A DNA stretch of 64,000 bases from Gambelia wislizenii (lineage: Eukaryota; Chordata; Lepidosauria; Squamata; Crotaphytidae), in contig JAUMIR010000005.1 in NCBI GenBank assembly GCA_030847615.1, forward strand, positions 210,164,645 to 210,228,644. Direction: 5' to 3'. Positions 62,871 through 64,000 of the stretch are shown here, piece by piece. Both the position numbers and the translations under genes were made by a program. Numbering within the stretch: the first letter of the stretch is position 1; each line of letters opens with the position of its first letter. Under the pieces are notes generated by a model, which was given only the letters and a program-made list of their open reading frames with translations, had not been told where the DNA came from and did no database searches.

Positions 62871-64000
62871 TATCCCAGCTTGCCCCCGTTCCAGCCCCAT
62901 ATCTGCCCCAGGGGTGTTGAGGACTGCCATGGGGAGTTTGGAGTAAATGCCCTACATCATTTGGACTGCAGGGCTCTGAAATGAGGGCAAGCCAGAATAT
63001 TTGGTCTATGTGGATAAGTCCCAAGTATCCCAGACTCCTAAACCAACATTCAAATTTCATTTAATCATCCTGTGGCAGGTAAATGTGTTGACAGAGCTCC
63101 ATTCATCCTGCTACAATTCACATGCTCTCATTAAACTCCAGTTGACTCTGTGGTGGCTTGAATCTAATCTCTCAATCTCACTATACTGCACTGGCTCATA
63201 CAAGAGACAAAAGGAGGCAAATTTCAGGTTTCACTTTTTCTTCTGTTTCCATGGACACTGTCTTCTAGTTTTGTGTGTGGAAGGTTTTTCTTTTCCCCTC
63301 ACCTACCAACCTTGTTAATTCTGTCACCTACCAACCTTGTTAATTCTGTTCTTGGAGCTTCTCTACTTAATAGCTTGTGCAAACTGAAATAAGTTGGCAC
63401 CAGCAAAGAGAGCAAACAGAAATAGAAGATAAAGCACTTCCAAAAATGGGTTAGGTGGTGATGATGAATGGAACCACAGAAAACCCTAAAACAGGAGGGT
63501 TTTCCTAAACAAATACACAACTGGATTCTCTGGTATAAGTATTTTTTCAATAAAACAATTTACATCGACCCAATGTGTTTTTGTTCATTTTTATATTTTT
63601 CTATGTTTTTCTATAACATAGTGACACAGCATAGAGTGCACAGCTCCAGGCCAAAGAATTCCAATTTTCAAACAGATTTTTACTCATATAGTCAAGCCCC
63701 AAATGGCAAAGAAGGACTATCACATGGTTGAAGTGCTGACTCATAATGTGCCTCATATAGCTGACTGGAAAACATTCAGATGTGTTTTTAAGTAACCGAA
63801 GGAACTATTTAAGTTACTTTTCGAAAGACTAGACAATTTAAAATTTATAACTATAGGAGTAACTAATTACTTGTGGTAGGCTTGGAATTATGTCCAAGCA
63901 TCCAGCAATGTACTTCTTTATCCAATGGTGTATTTCCATATCTATGAGTTGGGACTGTCTCCCCCTCCTCCTGCAGCCCTCTATAGCACACACAGTGGTT
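62871..64000. other. Mostly unassigned; short dispersed repeat at 63785-63855
   Basis: CCTACCAACCTTGTTAATTC is directly repeated at 63302 and 63327 (25-base spacing). Bases 63785-63855 are the inverted relative of 7295-7440. No gene was recognised. Confidence 0.35.

Noticed and set aside
62323..62984. Overlapping frames of 105-127 codons on opposite strands
   Set aside because: No recognisable domain, and the region contains inverted repeats shared with another locus, so it is more likely a transposon remnant.

Overview
The window looks like intergenic or intronic nuclear DNA from a squamate reptile, most likely a lizard. I found no host protein-coding gene and no functional rRNA or tRNA gene. 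The taxonomic call rests on the repeat mixture: RTE/BovB LINEs and free BovB 3' tails, CR1 3' ends that start with tandem GAATCATAG, a degenerate L1, tRNA-derived SINEs of the squamate type, 5S-rRNA-derived SINEs carrying a BovB tail, mariner, Tigger-like elements, many foldback MITEs and two Ty1/copia elements. This is inference from family knowledge; no database was searched.

Layout. 1-1602: 3' half of a plus-strand Ty1/copia element with its 3' LTR. 2154-2718: a TIR element that contains a copia gag fragment. 3425-5475: BovB pieces, a foldback MITE and a half mariner. 6901-7177: a foldback. 8023-8760: a tandem duplication and a SINE fragment. 9073-14800: a nest made of an inverted BovB 3' end, a mariner with a SINE inside it, and a BovB body split by an L1. 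15362-24620: SINEs, three CR1 3' ends, a 5S SINE and a MITE. 25990-26321: a long palindrome. 26454-34740: a minus-strand Ty1/copia element whose integrase is interrupted by a full-length LINE (29540-33530). That LINE holds the only long intact ORF in the window (1052 codons). 34777-40000: a 5S SINE followed by four members of one MITE family. 41363-46397: a palindrome, two Tigger-like elements (one with an internal GC-rich minisatellite) and a LINE stub. 47801-50603: a half palindrome, another MITE and a truncated LINE copy. 51910-57025: SINEs and a third long LINE copy. 57026-64000: microsatellites, small MITEs and otherwise unassigned DNA.

How the parts relate. The DNA records layered transposition. 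LINE machinery (BovB, CR1, L1 and the 1052-aa LINE) explains the SINE tails and truncated stubs. TIR elements are mostly non-autonomous; the two mariner transposase genes are broken. Nesting gives a relative order: copia 2 is older than the 1052-aa LINE copy, the BovB body is older than the L1 fragment, and mariner 2 is older than the SINE inside it. The strongest observations are the intact LINE with a 12-bp target-site duplication, its first endonuclease strand encoded upstream of the first ATG, its dinucleotide 3' tails, a seven-copy MITE family ending in GGACTTTATCAGAC-type termini, and long perfect-looking palindromes that share similar termini. I found no convincing evidence of a new host system such as a defence or gene cluster.
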